Both the position numbers and the translations under genes were made by a program. 64,000 bases of DNA. It comes from Chryseobacterium sp. Leaf201. Lineage in GTDB: Bacteria; Bacteroidota; Bacteroidia; Flavobacteriales; Weeksellaceae. Below are positions 44,876 through 53,906 of the stretch, piece after piece. Position 1 is the first letter of the stretch, and each line of letters begins with the position of its first letter. The notes beneath the pieces were generated by a model. It was not told the DNA's origin. It saw only the letters and a program-made list of their open reading frames with translations, and did no database searches. The DNA lies in assembly GCF_001421435.1 (NCBI RefSeq), contig NZ_LMKA01000090.1, forward strand, positions 47,020 through 111,019. The letters are read 5' to 3'.

Positions 44876-45391
44876 CTATTTTAAAAGCTGATCAATCGCA
44901 GCCTGGATTTCCGGGTCTTCCGGAGAAATGGCGTAGTATTTTGCAATGGCGGATTTCTGATCGATCACCATGTATCTTGGAATCCAGTTCAGGTCAACAT
45001 AGTTATTGAAATCATTTTTCCAGCCTGTGGCAAACCAGTAATTTTCTTTATCCTTCATTTCAAACCGTTCCAGGTTTTTGTCGAAACCTTCTTTTGAGCG
45101 GTCCAGGGAAAGGAATACAAAATCAATATTCTTATTGTGTTCTTCCAGTTCTTTAGCTTTCGGGAGGGCTTTAAGGCAGTCTCTGCACCAGCCGGCCCAG
45201 AAATCAATCACCACCACTTTTCCTTTATGCTGATCCAGAATCTGTTGGATGGATATGCTTTTCCCTTCTTCATCTTCCAGTTTCTGGTTCAGGGCTTCTT
45301 CAGAAAAGCCTGTTTTCAGGACTTTTGGTGCCTGCTGCGAACAGCCCAACCCAAAAATTCCCATCATTAAAAGTAACAGTAACTTTTTCAT
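44876..45391 (-). CDS. TlpA-like thioredoxin-fold lipoprotein
   Basis: Encodes 171 residues. Lipobox at GLGC (Cys17). The redox motif is WCRDC in VVVIDFWAGWCRDCLKALPKAKEL (about 60-83), and the cis-Pro region is LNWIPRYMVID. The domain is a TlpA/ResA-like periplasmic thiol-disulfide oxidoreductase; the x-x residues RD are unusual compared with PC or GPC. Single gene with 93 nt to the purine phosphorylase gene. Confidence 0.88.
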   Translation of the reverse strand: MKKLLLLLMMGIFGLGCSQQAPKVLKTGFSEEALNQKLEDEEGKSISIQQILDQHKGKVVVIDFWAGWCRDCLKALPKAKELEEHNKNIDFVFLSLDRSKEGFDKNLERFEMKDKENYWFATGWKNDFNNYVDLNWIPRYMVIDQKSAIAKYYAISPEDPEIQAAIDQLLK

Positions 45392-45484
45392 TTTTTCAGT
45401 TTCATTTTATGCAAATCTAAACAATGAAATGCAATTGAAGACTGAATTCAGGTGAATTAGTAAAATTGATCATATCGAAGATTT

Positions 45485-46309
45485 CTATGAAAGAGGCTGA
45501 TACGTTTTTAACAGACCTTTCACCACCGTAATCACATTCGGCATCGCTTTGTTGGCGGCATTCAGCACTTCTTCATGGGAGACGGAAAACGCAATGTCCG
45601 GCCCGCCCAGATCGGTAATCACTGAAATGCAGAAAACATCCATTGCCATATGCCTGGCTACGATTACTTCAGGAACCGTACTCATCCCGACCATATCGCC
45701 GCCGATGGCTTTGATCATTCCGTATTCTGCAGGGGTTTCAAAAGTCGGGCCCTGTAAAGCCACGTAAATTCCCTGATGGATTTTAATATTATTTTCAGCA
45801 GCTACCTGTTCGGCTGCCGAAATCATCTTTCTGTTGTAAGGTTCACTCATATCGACAAATCGTGGGCCGAAATCATCAATATTCCTGCCCCTTAGCGGAT
45901 GTTCCGGCATCATGTTGATGTGGTCTTTTACAATTGCAATATCGGCAATACGGTAATCAGGATTTACGCCGCCTGAAGCGTTGGAAAGAATAAGGTTCTT
46001 AATGCCCAGCAAATGAAAGACCCTGATCGGAAAAACAACGGTTTCCATCGAATGGCCTTCATAATAGTGAAAGCGGCCGCTCATCATCAGTACCTTTTTA
46101 CCTTCCAGCATTCCGTAAATCAGTTTTCCGCTGTGGCCGGTAACAGTGGTCTGCGGGAAATTGGGAATATCGCTGTATTCCAGGGTATGGATAGCTTCCA
46201 CCTCATCCTGCAGCTTGCCGAGCCCGGAACCCAGAACAACGGCAAAATCAGGAGTATCCTTAATAATGCTTTCAATAAATCCGGCGGTCTCTTTAATTTT
46301 TTCTAACAT
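45485..46309 (-). CDS. purine-nucleoside phosphorylase (class I, trimeric)
   Basis: Encodes 274 residues. Phosphate-binding and active-site motifs: VVLGSGLGKLQDEV, VTGHSGKLIYG, SGRFHYYEGHSM, LSNASGGVNPDY, YVALQGPTFETPAEY and MVGMSTVPEVIVARH. The class I (PNP/MTAP) family releases purine bases from (deoxy)ribonucleosides with phosphate in the cytoplasm. Its start overlaps the end of lpxK by 17 nt, so the two are translated together. Confidence 0.94.
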   Translation of the reverse strand: MLEKIKETAGFIESIIKDTPDFAVVLGSGLGKLQDEVEAIHTLEYSDIPNFPQTTVTGHSGKLIYGMLEGKKVLMMSGRFHYYEGHSMETVVFPIRVFHLLGIKNLILSNASGGVNPDYRIADIAIVKDHINMMPEHPLRGRNIDDFGPRFVDMSEPYNRKMISAAEQVAAENNIKIHQGIYVALQGPTFETPAEYGMIKAIGGDMVGMSTVPEVIVARHMAMDVFCISVITDLGGPDIAFSVSHEEVLNAANKAMPNVITVVKGLLKTYQPLS

Positions 46310-47318
46310 AATCCAGGATAATTTGGTTGAACTCTTCCTTTTTGTCGATGATTACATTGATCGGCCAGTAATAAACCAGATCCCTGAGGTAATCGAAGCT
46401 TTTCAGCCGGACGTAGTCTTTTTCGGTGGTTAGGATTAATTTATATTCTCCCAACTTTTTATATTCCGCAATAATCTCCTTGATATCGGCATCAGAAAAA
46501 TTATGATGGTCCCTGAACTTCAAATGCTTCACCCTTTGTGAAAACTTGGCAAGATGGGCCAGCAGGGGTTTTGGATTGGCAATTCCCGTAATCAGAAGAA
46601 TATCATAATAATTGAGGTTGTTGTCAGGAAGCATCTTCTCTTTTCCGTATACATTTTCGTCATAACCGATGGAAGAGAAGAACACCTTTTGGCTGCGTCC
46701 CGGCCGGATTCTCGAAATATAATATTGCTTGGTTTCTTCTGTAAGTTCATCAGGGCATTTGCTTACCATGATGATATCTGCGCGCTTTACGCCCGTCCGG
46801 GATTCCCTGAGGTCGCCGGCCGGCAGAAGATGGTCTTTAAAATAAGGATCATTGAAATCCGTCATCATAATATTGAATCCGGGACTGATGGCCCTGTGCT
46901 GCATGGCATCATCAAGCACCAGTACATCCAGATCCATATCTTCAATTACTTTTTTAGCTCCCGGAACCCTTTCTTCTGAAACGGCAATCACAAAACGGTT
47001 TTTAAAACGCTCAAAAAGCTGCATGGCTTCATCGCCCACAGTTTTGTAGTTGCTTTCATAGTTAGTAACCGCATAGCCTTTTGTCAGCCTCCCGTATCCT
47101 CTGGAAAGCACCCCCGTTTTGTAATGTTTGGCTAAAAACTGGGCCAGGTACATCACCATCGGGGATTTTCCGCTGCCGCCCACAGAAAGATTCCCGACGC
47201 AGATGATCGGGGTCCTGAATGATGTTGATTTAAAAATTCTCAGGTCATACAGGGTATTCCGGATACCCGTTACCATGTGATAACCCAAAGAAAAAGGATA
47301 GAGATACCATCTTTTCAT
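46293..47318 (-). CDS. lpxK: tetraacyldisaccharide 4'-kinase
   Basis: Encodes 341 residues. An N-terminal membrane-associated stretch precedes the P-loop VGNLSVGGSGKSPMVMYLA (about 42-60); VLSRGYGR, VGDEAMQLF and VLDDAMQHR are LpxK signatures. It phosphorylates the 4' position of the lipid A disaccharide precursor at the inner membrane. CAAAAATA on the plus strand (a minus-strand TATTTTTG) at 47325-47332 is only 7 nt upstream of the ATG. It is first of a two-gene unit with the purine phosphorylase. Confidence 0.95.
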   Translation of the reverse strand: MKRWYLYPFSLGYHMVTGIRNTLYDLRIFKSTSFRTPIICVGNLSVGGSGKSPMVMYLAQFLAKHYKTGVLSRGYGRLTKGYAVTNYESNYKTVGDEAMQLFERFKNRFVIAVSEERVPGAKKVIEDMDLDVLVLDDAMQHRAISPGFNIMMTDFNDPYFKDHLLPAGDLRESRTGVKRADIIMVSKCPDELTEETKQYYISRIRPGRSQKVFFSSIGYDENVYGKEKMLPDNNLNYYDILLITGIANPKPLLAHLAKFSQRVKHLKFRDHHNFSDADIKEIIAEYKKLGEYKLILTTEKDYVRLKSFDYLRDLVYYWPINVIIDKKEEFNQIILDYVRKN

Positions 47319-47419
47319 ACCTTACAAAAATAAGAATTTTCACAGGGATTTGGGGCGTTATGGTAGCTGATTTTGTATAATTATTTAAAAAATTATGTGC
47401 ATGATGAGGATTAATTGGA

Positions 47420-47427
47420 TATTTTTG
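47420..47427 (+). promoter_or_regulatory. promoter element of truA
   Basis: TATTTTTG matches TAnnTTTG. It places the start of transcription near 47433 and supports a TTG start codon at 47445, since the TTG at 47415 would precede the promoter. Confidence 0.55.
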
Positions 47428-47444
47428 TGCCTTATTATACGGCA

Positions 47445-48176
47445 TTGAGATATTGTATTGAATTTTCCTACAACGGTAAAAATTATTTCGGCTACCAGGT
47501 ACAGCCGGATGCAGTTTCCGTGCAGGAAGAACTGGAGAAAGCACTTTCCACGATTCTGAGGGAAGAAATCAAAACCACAGGCGCAGGAAGAACCGACACC
47601 GGTGTACATGCAAAAAAGATGTTTGCCCATTTTGATAGTGTAACAGCACCGGATGAAGCCCTTTCCCGGAAGCTGAACAGCTTTCTTCCTCCTGATATTT
47701 CAGTGAAGAGAATCTTTAAGGTAAAAGATGATTTCCATGCCCGTTTTGATGCGACGTACAGGACCTATGAATATTATATTTCACTGGACAAAAACCCTTT
47801 TACCCAGGAATCTGCATGGCAGCACTGGAAAAGAGGTCTTGACCTGGATAAAATGAACGAAGCCTGTAAGATTTTATTTGAATATAAAGATTTTACAAGT
47901 TTCGCCAAGCTGAAAACCGATAACAAGACCAATATCTGTAAAATTTACAAAGCAGAATGGGAACAGCAGGGAAGCGAACTTAAATTCACGGTATCAGCCA
48001 ACCGTTTCTTACGCAATATGGTAAGGGCCATTGTGGGGACTATGGTTGAAATCGGTCTTGAAAAAATAAAACCGGAAGATTTACGTAAAGTCATTGAAGA
48101 CAAGCACCGGAATTCCGCAGGGACTTCTGCACCGGCGCACGGCCTGTTCCTGGTGGATGTAGGCTATGAGTTCTGA
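47445..48176 (+). CDS. truA: tRNA pseudouridine synthase A
   Basis: Encodes 243 residues if the TTG at 47445 is used; this makes the N-terminus (M/L)RYCIEFSYNGKNYFGYQ, the normal start of the family. The catalytic Asp is in GAGRTDTGVHAKKMFAHFD, with DATYRTYEYYIS and NRFLRNMVRAIVGTMVEIG downstream. It converts U38-U40 of the tRNA anticodon stem to pseudouridine. No ATG is available near the correct position. Divergent from lpxK. Confidence 0.93.
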   Translation: MRYCIEFSYNGKNYFGYQVQPDAVSVQEELEKALSTILREEIKTTGAGRTDTGVHAKKMFAHFDSVTAPDEALSRKLNSFLPPDISVKRIFKVKDDFHARFDATYRTYEYYISLDKNPFTQESAWQHWKRGLDLDKMNEACKILFEYKDFTSFAKLKTDNKTNICKIYKAEWEQQGSELKFTVSANRFLRNMVRAIVGTMVEIGLEKIKPEDLRKVIEDKHRNSAGTSAPAHGLFLVDVGYEF

Positions 48177-48385
48177 TTATTCATCAGGTTTGGTAGAATC
48201 TAATTAAGAACCGTTAAACAATTTAACATTAACTGCGAAGGATACAAAGCTATCCGGACAGCATAACTTTTTGGAAAAAGAAATTTATGTTATGCCTAAA
48301 AACCATCTATACTGTAAATAACGGCAATCTGTATTTTTCTATGAGGAATTAACCCCGTTGTAAAGGCTGGCAATTTATAAAGTCT

Positions 48386-48393
48386 TATTTTTG
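48386..48393 (+). promoter_or_regulatory. promoter element of the ABC exporter gene
   Basis: TATTTTTG matches TAnnTTTG and is followed by CAAAG, 38 nt before the ATG. The rest of the 255-nt gap (48177-48431) shows no gene. Confidence 0.55.
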
Positions 48394-48431
48394 CAAAGCA
48401 TTTTATTTTAATTCTTTCTTCAATTCATACA

Positions 48432-50189
48432 ATGAAACAACAAGATACCTGGGGAATTGTAAAAAGGCTGTTCTTTATCGGGATGAAATTCCGGTCCTGG
48501 TTCATCCTTACACTGATTATCTCCATTATACTGGCCATGGTTTCTACCTACAGGCCGTACCTTACCATGGAAGTGGTGGATAATGATATCACCAAGCTTC
48601 AGGATAAGGCCCTCATGATGAAGCACATCTACATCTTAGTAGGGCTGGTGTTTGCCGAAACCGTTTTAAACTTCTTTCTGGTATATTTTTCCAATTATAT
48701 TTCACAGAATGTAATCCGGGATATCAGGCAGCGCCTCTACAACAAGCTGATCTATTTTAAAACTTCATTCTTCGATAAAACGCCGATCGGGCAGCTGGTT
48801 ACGCGGGCTGTCGGGGATGTGGAAACCATTGCCACAGTATATACAGACGGTTTCCTGATGGTATTCGGGGATGTGCTGAGGATTGCTTTTGTACTGGTGA
48901 TGATGTTCAATACGAATGTTCACTTAAGTTATATCACACTGGCTATTTTGCCTTTGATGGTCCTGATTACAAGGTTCTTCCAGAAAAGGCTTAAAAAAGC
49001 TTTCGGGGATGAAAGGAACTGGACGTCCAACCAGAACTCATTTGTTCAGGAACGGCTTGCGGGAATGCCGATTATCCAGGTGTTCAACAGGCAGGAATCT
49101 GAATTCAAAAAGTTTGATGATATCAATATTACGCTAAAAGACGCATTGCTGAGAACGGTTTTCATCTTTTCCCTGTTCTTTCCGGTTGTGGAACTGATTT
49201 CTTCTCTGTTTATCGGGTTTATTCTTTTCTACGGCGGCTATATTACCATCAGTGCAGGGGTAGTGATTGCATTCATCCAGTACATTTCAATGCTGATCCG
49301 TCCTTTGAGGCAGATTGCAGACCGTTTCAATAATATCCAGAGAGGAATTGTAGGAGCGGAGCGGGTATTGGGCCTGATGGATGAAGAAAATTCAATGCCG
49401 AATACCGGTACTGTTCAGAAGGACCATTTTGACGGGAAAATAGAATTTAAGAAGGTGCATTTTGCTTATGATGAAAAACAGGAAGTCCTGAAAGGGATTG
49501 ATTTTAAAGTAAATCCGGGAGAAACAGTTGCCATCGTGGGCGCTACAGGAGCCGGAAAATCAACGATTATAAGCCTGATCACCAGATTGTATGATATCAA
49601 TTCCGGAAATATCCTGATTGATGATGTAGACCTGAAAGACTATGAATTATATTGTCTGAGAAGCCATATCGGAGTAGTGCTGCAGGATGTATTCCTTTTC
49701 CACGGAAGTATTTTTGAAAATCTGGCATTCGGGGATGAAAGCATTACCCTGGAACACATAAAAGCCGGGGCAAAGGAAATTGAAGTGGATGAGTTTATTG
49801 AAAGCCTTCCCGGAGGATATGATTATGTGGTAAGTGAACGGGGATCTTCCATTTCTCTCGGGCAGAGACAACTGCTGTCTTTCCTGAGGGCATATTTATC
49901 TGATCCTAAAATTTTAATCCTGGATGAAGCTACATCTTCTATCGACCACGAAAGCGAGAAGCTGATCCAGCGGGCCACGGAAAAAATTACCCAGAACCGG
50001 ACATCGATTATCATTGCCCACCGTCTTTCAACCATTGAAAAAGCAGATAAAATTATTGTAATGGAGCATGGTAAGATTGTGGAAGAAGGAAAGCATCTTG
50101 AACTTCTGGATAAAAACGGCTATTATGCAACGCTTTATAAAGCCCAGCTGAGGCATGAAGTGGAATTGGACGCTGAAGAAAGAAAATAA
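48432..50189 (+). CDS. ABC transporter, fused permease and ATPase (type I exporter half)
   Basis: Encodes 585 residues. Six membrane helices fill about 20-320. The nucleotide-binding domain has Walker A VGATGAGKST (about 369-378), signature SISLGQRQLLS (about 473-483; the usual LSGGQ reads ISLGQ), Walker B KILILDEATSS (about 492-502) and H-loop IAHRL. It is an MdlB/LmrA-like half transporter that would dimerise to export drugs, lipids or peptides from the cytoplasm. Substrate unknown. It has its own promoter and a terminator. Confidence 0.92.
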   Translation: MKQQDTWGIVKRLFFIGMKFRSWFILTLIISIILAMVSTYRPYLTMEVVDNDITKLQDKALMMKHIYILVGLVFAETVLNFFLVYFSNYISQNVIRDIRQRLYNKLIYFKTSFFDKTPIGQLVTRAVGDVETIATVYTDGFLMVFGDVLRIAFVLVMMFNTNVHLSYITLAILPLMVLITRFFQKRLKKAFGDERNWTSNQNSFVQERLAGMPIIQVFNRQESEFKKFDDINITLKDALLRTVFIFSLFFPVVELISSLFIGFILFYGGYITISAGVVIAFIQYISMLIRPLRQIADRFNNIQRGIVGAERVLGLMDEENSMPNTGTVQKDHFDGKIEFKKVHFAYDEKQEVLKGIDFKVNPGETVAIVGATGAGKSTIISLITRLYDINSGNILIDDVDLKDYELYCLRSHIGVVLQDVFLFHGSIFENLAFGDESITLEHIKAGAKEIEVDEFIESLPGGYDYVVSERGSSISLGQRQLLSFLRAYLSDPKILILDEATSSIDHESEKLIQRATEKITQNRTSIIIAHRLSTIEKADKIIVMEHGKIVEEGKHLELLDKNGYYATLYKAQLRHEVELDAEERK

Positions 50190-50209
50190 TTTCTGATACC
50201 CTAAATATA

Positions 50210-50245
50210 AAAAGCAGTCTGAAAATTTTCAGGCTGCTTTTTTTT
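50210..50245 (+). terminator. intrinsic terminator after the ABC exporter gene
   Basis: AAAGCAG-CTGAAAA pairs with TTTTCAG-CTGCTTT (one T/G mismatch), followed by eight T. Confidence 0.92.
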
Positions 50246-50546
50246 ATTAAAGCGTCAATTTAAAAGAAATTACAATGTCATGGAAAACGTCTGTATAAAG
50301 GCGTTTTTCTTTTTAAACAGCCTGTTATTCCTTATCCGGTGAGTATTTTAACAATTTTAAATAGTAAAAAACATTAATATGAATGAATAATTTGCATGGA
50401 ATTTGTAGTCAATATTAATTAAATGTTAACAAACTGTTATATTTGTATGAATAAATTCATTACCTTTATGGTAAAATCATACAATACAGACAGAATTTGG
50501 TAAGATGTTTGATGTTGATTATATTAATTAAAATCCAAAAATATAG
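50246..50546. other. intergenic region with a second weak hairpin
   Basis: 300 nt before the small gene. AAAACG and CGTTTT (about 50282-50309) form a short stem followed by TTCTTTTT. TATATTTG at 50438-50445 is a candidate promoter for the gene at 50547, giving a leader of about 95 nt. No other feature seen. Confidence 0.4.
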
Positions 50547-50759
50547 ATGAAGAATATACAAGATGAATTTCAGGTTTTTAAAGACGAACTCAGAAAGTTG
50601 AATATTGAAGTACAGGATGTGGTAAAAGTAGGAAATGGAAGCATGGATTTCCATGAAGTATTCTACAAGTCGCCAAGGTACGAAGATGTGAAGAGCGTAT
50701 ATGTTCAGAGGCATAATCTGGACAACATTATTGCAAAATTTAAGCAAGCCTATCATTAA
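50547..50759 (+). CDS. small conserved-looking soluble protein (70 aa), unknown
   Basis: Encodes 70 charged residues: an N-terminal helix (about 2-20, DEFQVFKDELRKLNIEV), a central strand region (VVKVGNGSMDFHEVFYKSP) and a C-terminal helix (HNLDNIIAKFKQAYH). No signal peptide or membrane segment. Its own promoter-like box and strong terminator show that it is a real, separately transcribed gene. No family is recognised. Confidence 0.75.
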   Translation: MKNIQDEFQVFKDELRKLNIEVQDVVKVGNGSMDFHEVFYKSPRYEDVKSVYVQRHNLDNIIAKFKQAYH

Positions 50760-50766
50760 AAATAGA

Positions 50767-50801
50767 AAGCGCGGCTCAGATTTCTGAGCCGCGCGTTTTT
50801 T
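50767..50801 (+). terminator. strong intrinsic terminator after the 70-aa gene
   Basis: GCGCGGCTCAGA pairs perfectly with TCTGAGCCGCGC around TT and is followed by GTTTTTTAT. Confidence 0.95.
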
Positions 50802-50822
50802 ATAGATGTTCAGGTAAATTTT

Positions 50823-51572
50823 TTAAAATCGATACCCTAAAGACAGTCCGCTTCTGAAGCCGATCCACGGGCCGTCAATCATCACCCGGGCTCCGCTGGC
50901 ATTGGTTTCCACTGTATAATTAACATACGGAACATCCAGGTTTTCTATCTCGCGTTTCAGCTGCGCCTGCATATCGGGAGTCAGCACTACATCACTGGTC
51001 ATGGTGAAATCACCTTTTCCGGCTCCGTAATGGGCTCCGGCAATCCACAGGTCAAGCACTAAATTCCGGCTGCTGGTTAAGAAAAACTGTACGCCGACCA
51101 TCACCCCGCCACTGTTTCCGTTTGTTGTTCCGTTGCCTTTCAGCGGGATTTGGAAAGTTGTTCCGCTGAACGTATAATCGTAATAGAAATCAAAGGTATT
51201 GGATGTTATTTTGGAATACCGGTAATAAGGCGCAATATAGAAACCTCTTCCGTAACCTGCACCTAGGTAAAAACGCGGTTCAATAGTAAAGTTAAAGGAT
51301 TTTATTTCAAGGTTCTGAAACCTACGCTCATCTTCATCCTTTAAAAAAGAATTGATAAACGGGACTTTTCCTTCCGGCATGGCACCGAATCCCATATTCA
51401 GGGAAAACCACTCAGTGAAAGCCCTTTCGTAGGAAAGATTGATATTCCTGAAGGCATAAGCCGTAACATTCGTTTTGATGATGTTCATTTTTTCCGATGG
51501 GGGATCTGCTGATTCCTGCGCATTAACGGCAGAAAAAATAAAACACGGAATGAGAATAAAGTATTTTTTCAT
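50823..51572 (-). CDS. outer-membrane beta-barrel-like protein, hypothetical
   Basis: Encodes 249 residues from ATG 51572; the longer frame from 51611 adds a hydrophilic stretch before the signal peptide. The signal ends near AVNAQE. Alternating strands with aromatic ends (FRNINLSYERAFTEWFSLNMGFG, FYIAPYYRYSKI, FFLTSSRNLVLDLWIAGAHYG) and a C-terminal GLSLGYRF point to an 8-10-strand outer-membrane barrel similar to DUF3575-type proteins. Function unknown. Stands alone. Confidence 0.75.
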   Translation of the reverse strand: MKKYFILIPCFIFSAVNAQESADPPSEKMNIIKTNVTAYAFRNINLSYERAFTEWFSLNMGFGAMPEGKVPFINSFLKDEDERRFQNLEIKSFNFTIEPRFYLGAGYGRGFYIAPYYRYSKITSNTFDFYYDYTFSGTTFQIPLKGNGTTNGNSGGVMVGVQFFLTSSRNLVLDLWIAGAHYGAGKGDFTMTSDVVLTPDMQAQLKREIENLDVPYVNYTVETNASGARVMIDGPWIGFRSGLSLGYRF

Positions 51573-51767
51573 AAGGTCATATTTTTGTCTTGTGTATTTT
51601 GGTAGCAGCAAAAAACGGGCAAAAGAAACGACAAATACACACCAAGGTGAAAAAATAAATTTCTGTTAACAGACTGTTTATCATTAAACAGAAATTTTTA
51701 AATTCAAAACTGATGTAATAAACAGAGTGTATCACCTGTCATTATTGGTAGGATTCAATTTGTAAAA

Positions 51768-53852
51768 ATGAAAAAAACGATATGTTCTGTCCTTTTCCTT
51801 TGTGGAATATTGGTGTTCTCACAGGAAAATGTAAAGAATGATACCATTGAAAAAACCGGGACGGCAGAGATTCAGGAAGTTATTTTAAAAGCACAGCGGA
51901 AAAAACAATTTGCAGACAGAGCGGTCTATACTTTCGATAAGGAAGCATTGGAAAAAGCCCGTTTTGCAAGGGATTTGCTGCAGACCTTGCCGGAACTGCA
52001 GATTGATCCGGTCGGCAACACATTGAAAAGCACAAAAGGCGGAACAACACTGTTTTTAATCAACGGGATTGAAGCCACGGATATGCAGATGCGCAGCGTT
52101 GCGCCTTCTGAAGTGATAAAAGTGGAATATTACGATATTCCTCCGGCGAGATGGGCCACAAGAGCGGATGTTGTGGTAAACCTGATTACGCGTTCTTCAG
52201 AGACGGGTTATGTTTTTGGTTCCGATGTAAGTGCTGCCCTGAACACAGGCTTTGTAAACGGAACAGCATATGCCAGTTTTACCAAAGGGAAAAATAACCT
52301 CGGACTGGAATATTCGATTAATTTAAGAGATTATAATAACAGGAAAGTACACAGTATCTATAATTATCAGCTGGAAGGCAGCCATTACCGGACAGATGAA
52401 AACAAGACAGACCATTTCGGGTACACTTCCCAGAATATTGCATTGCGGTACACCAGGATGGTTCCGGACCATTACGCTTTTCAGGCGAAAATGGATATGG
52501 ATATCTTTACGAGTTTTATCAAAGGAAACGGACGGAGTATTTTTACAAAAGATAACCTGACCGAAGAACATGCCATGCTGAAAAACGGATCTTCCGGTTA
52601 CACGACACCGACTTTAGATTTATATTTTTCTAAAAATATGGGTACAAAGGATGAATTCAGCATCAATATCGTCGGCTCAAGCTTTAAAACCAATACAGCA
52701 GAACTGGCCAAAGAATGGGTAATTTCTTCAGGAGCTCCTGTTTTTGATAATGACATGAACCTTGAAACCATGCAGACCGGAATTGTGGGGGAGCTTGCGC
52801 ATACGCATACTTTTGAAGCCGGGAAACTGGCTTCGGGATACAGGGTTTCCAATACCAATATCTCGAATGACCTTCAGAATCTGGCCGGTTTTTCAGCGTA
52901 CAGCGTCAATTATCTGGAGCAGTATTTTTACAGTGAATTTTCAGGAAAGATCAGGAAATTCAGCTACAGAATCGGAGCAGGTCTCACGAACATCCATAAT
53001 AAAAGTGCCGAAAATACTTTTGACCAATGGTCTTTTACGCCAAAATTAATCCTGGGTTATCAGCTGAAGGACAATCAGAGTCTCCGTTTAACGAGCAGCT
53101 ACCGTCCGGTAAGTCCGTGGAGTGCAGCATTAAGCAGTAATATTGTACAGATGGCTCCGAATGTCGTGCAGAAAGGAAACCCGTTTTTAAAATCCCAGCA
53201 GATATTTGCCAATAATTTCATTTATTCATTCAACAATAAATATTTTGATTTTAATGCCAATGTATTTTACAGATACACGGACCGGACCATCAATCAGTAT
53301 TATGTTTCGGATGAAAACTTCGGGTACGCCCTGACGTATGAAAATGCTAAAAATTCACAGCAGCTCGGGGTGCAGCTGTCAGGTTCCTACAAGCCTTTCG
53401 GGAACAGCCTTCTGGTCGCTAAACTTAATCTGACACCAGCCACCGAAACCATCAGAACAAGCAGCGGCGCTTTGATTAAGAATAATTACCTGGCGAATAA
53501 TCTTGTCCTGTCATCGGAATATAAATCGTTCAGCCTGCAGTATCAGCTGAATATTCCGGTGTACACCCTGAACGGCGCTTTTTTAACCACCAATGAAAAC
53601 CAGAACCATGTTTTTGCCAGTTATAAAAAGAAAGAATGGACTTTAACGGCCGGGATGTACTGGATCGGGATGCCTTCAGAATACAAGACCAAAAGCTTAC
53701 CGGAAAGCCTGGTAGATTACAGCCGTGTGAACCGGATCATGAATAACAGATCTATGTTTGTCTTAGGTTTCAGCTATGATTTCTCAAAAGGCAAAAAAAC
53801 GGATCTCCAGAAGAAACTGAATAATTCGACGGCGCCGGCTGCAACATTTTAA
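51768..53852 (+). CDS. TonB-dependent receptor-like outer-membrane protein
   Basis: Encodes 694 residues. Signal peptide ends near VFSQEN. A plug domain (about 35-140) includes RFARDLLQTLPELQIDPVGN and the strand FLINGIEATDMQMRSVAPSEVI. A 22-strand type barrel follows, ending near MFVLGFSYDFSKGKKTDLQKK. There is no N-terminal carboxypeptidase-like domain and the TonB box is not obvious (candidate EIQEVILKAQ at about 34-43). It probably imports or binds a substrate on the cell surface; ligand unknown. No SusD-like partner is next to it. Confidence 0.85.
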   Translation: MKKTICSVLFLCGILVFSQENVKNDTIEKTGTAEIQEVILKAQRKKQFADRAVYTFDKEALEKARFARDLLQTLPELQIDPVGNTLKSTKGGTTLFLINGIEATDMQMRSVAPSEVIKVEYYDIPPARWATRADVVVNLITRSSETGYVFGSDVSAALNTGFVNGTAYASFTKGKNNLGLEYSINLRDYNNRKVHSIYNYQLEGSHYRTDENKTDHFGYTSQNIALRYTRMVPDHYAFQAKMDMDIFTSFIKGNGRSIFTKDNLTEEHAMLKNGSSGYTTPTLDLYFSKNMGTKDEFSINIVGSSFKTNTAELAKEWVISSGAPVFDNDMNLETMQTGIVGELAHTHTFEAGKLASGYRVSNTNISNDLQNLAGFSAYSVNYLEQYFYSEFSGKIRKFSYRIGAGLTNIHNKSAENTFDQWSFTPKLILGYQLKDNQSLRLTSSYRPVSPWSAALSSNIVQMAPNVVQKGNPFLKSQQIFANNFIYSFNNKYFDFNANVFYRYTDRTINQYYVSDENFGYALTYENAKNSQQLGVQLSGSYKPFGNSLLVAKLNLTPATETIRTSSGALIKNNYLANNLVLSSEYKSFSLQYQLNIPVYTLNGAFLTTNENQNHVFASYKKKEWTLTAGMYWIGMPSEYKTKSLPESLVDYSRVNRIMNNRSMFVLGFSYDFSKGKKTDLQKKLNNSTAPAATF

Positions 53853-53870
53853 AATTCAATGCCGTTAAAT

Positions 53871-53906
53871 AAAAAATCCGCTCAGAAAAATTTCCGGGCG
53901 GATTTA
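53871..53906. repeat. 36-bp terminator-like repeat, copy A
   Basis: AAATCCGC pairs with GCGGATTT around a 15-nt loop, with T-run on the minus strand (GGATTTTTTATT) and TACCTTTT on the plus strand. It is 33/36 identical to copy B at 54574. It ends the TonB receptor transcript and, on the minus strand, includes the last codons of the NTR-like lipoprotein gene. Confidence 0.75.
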
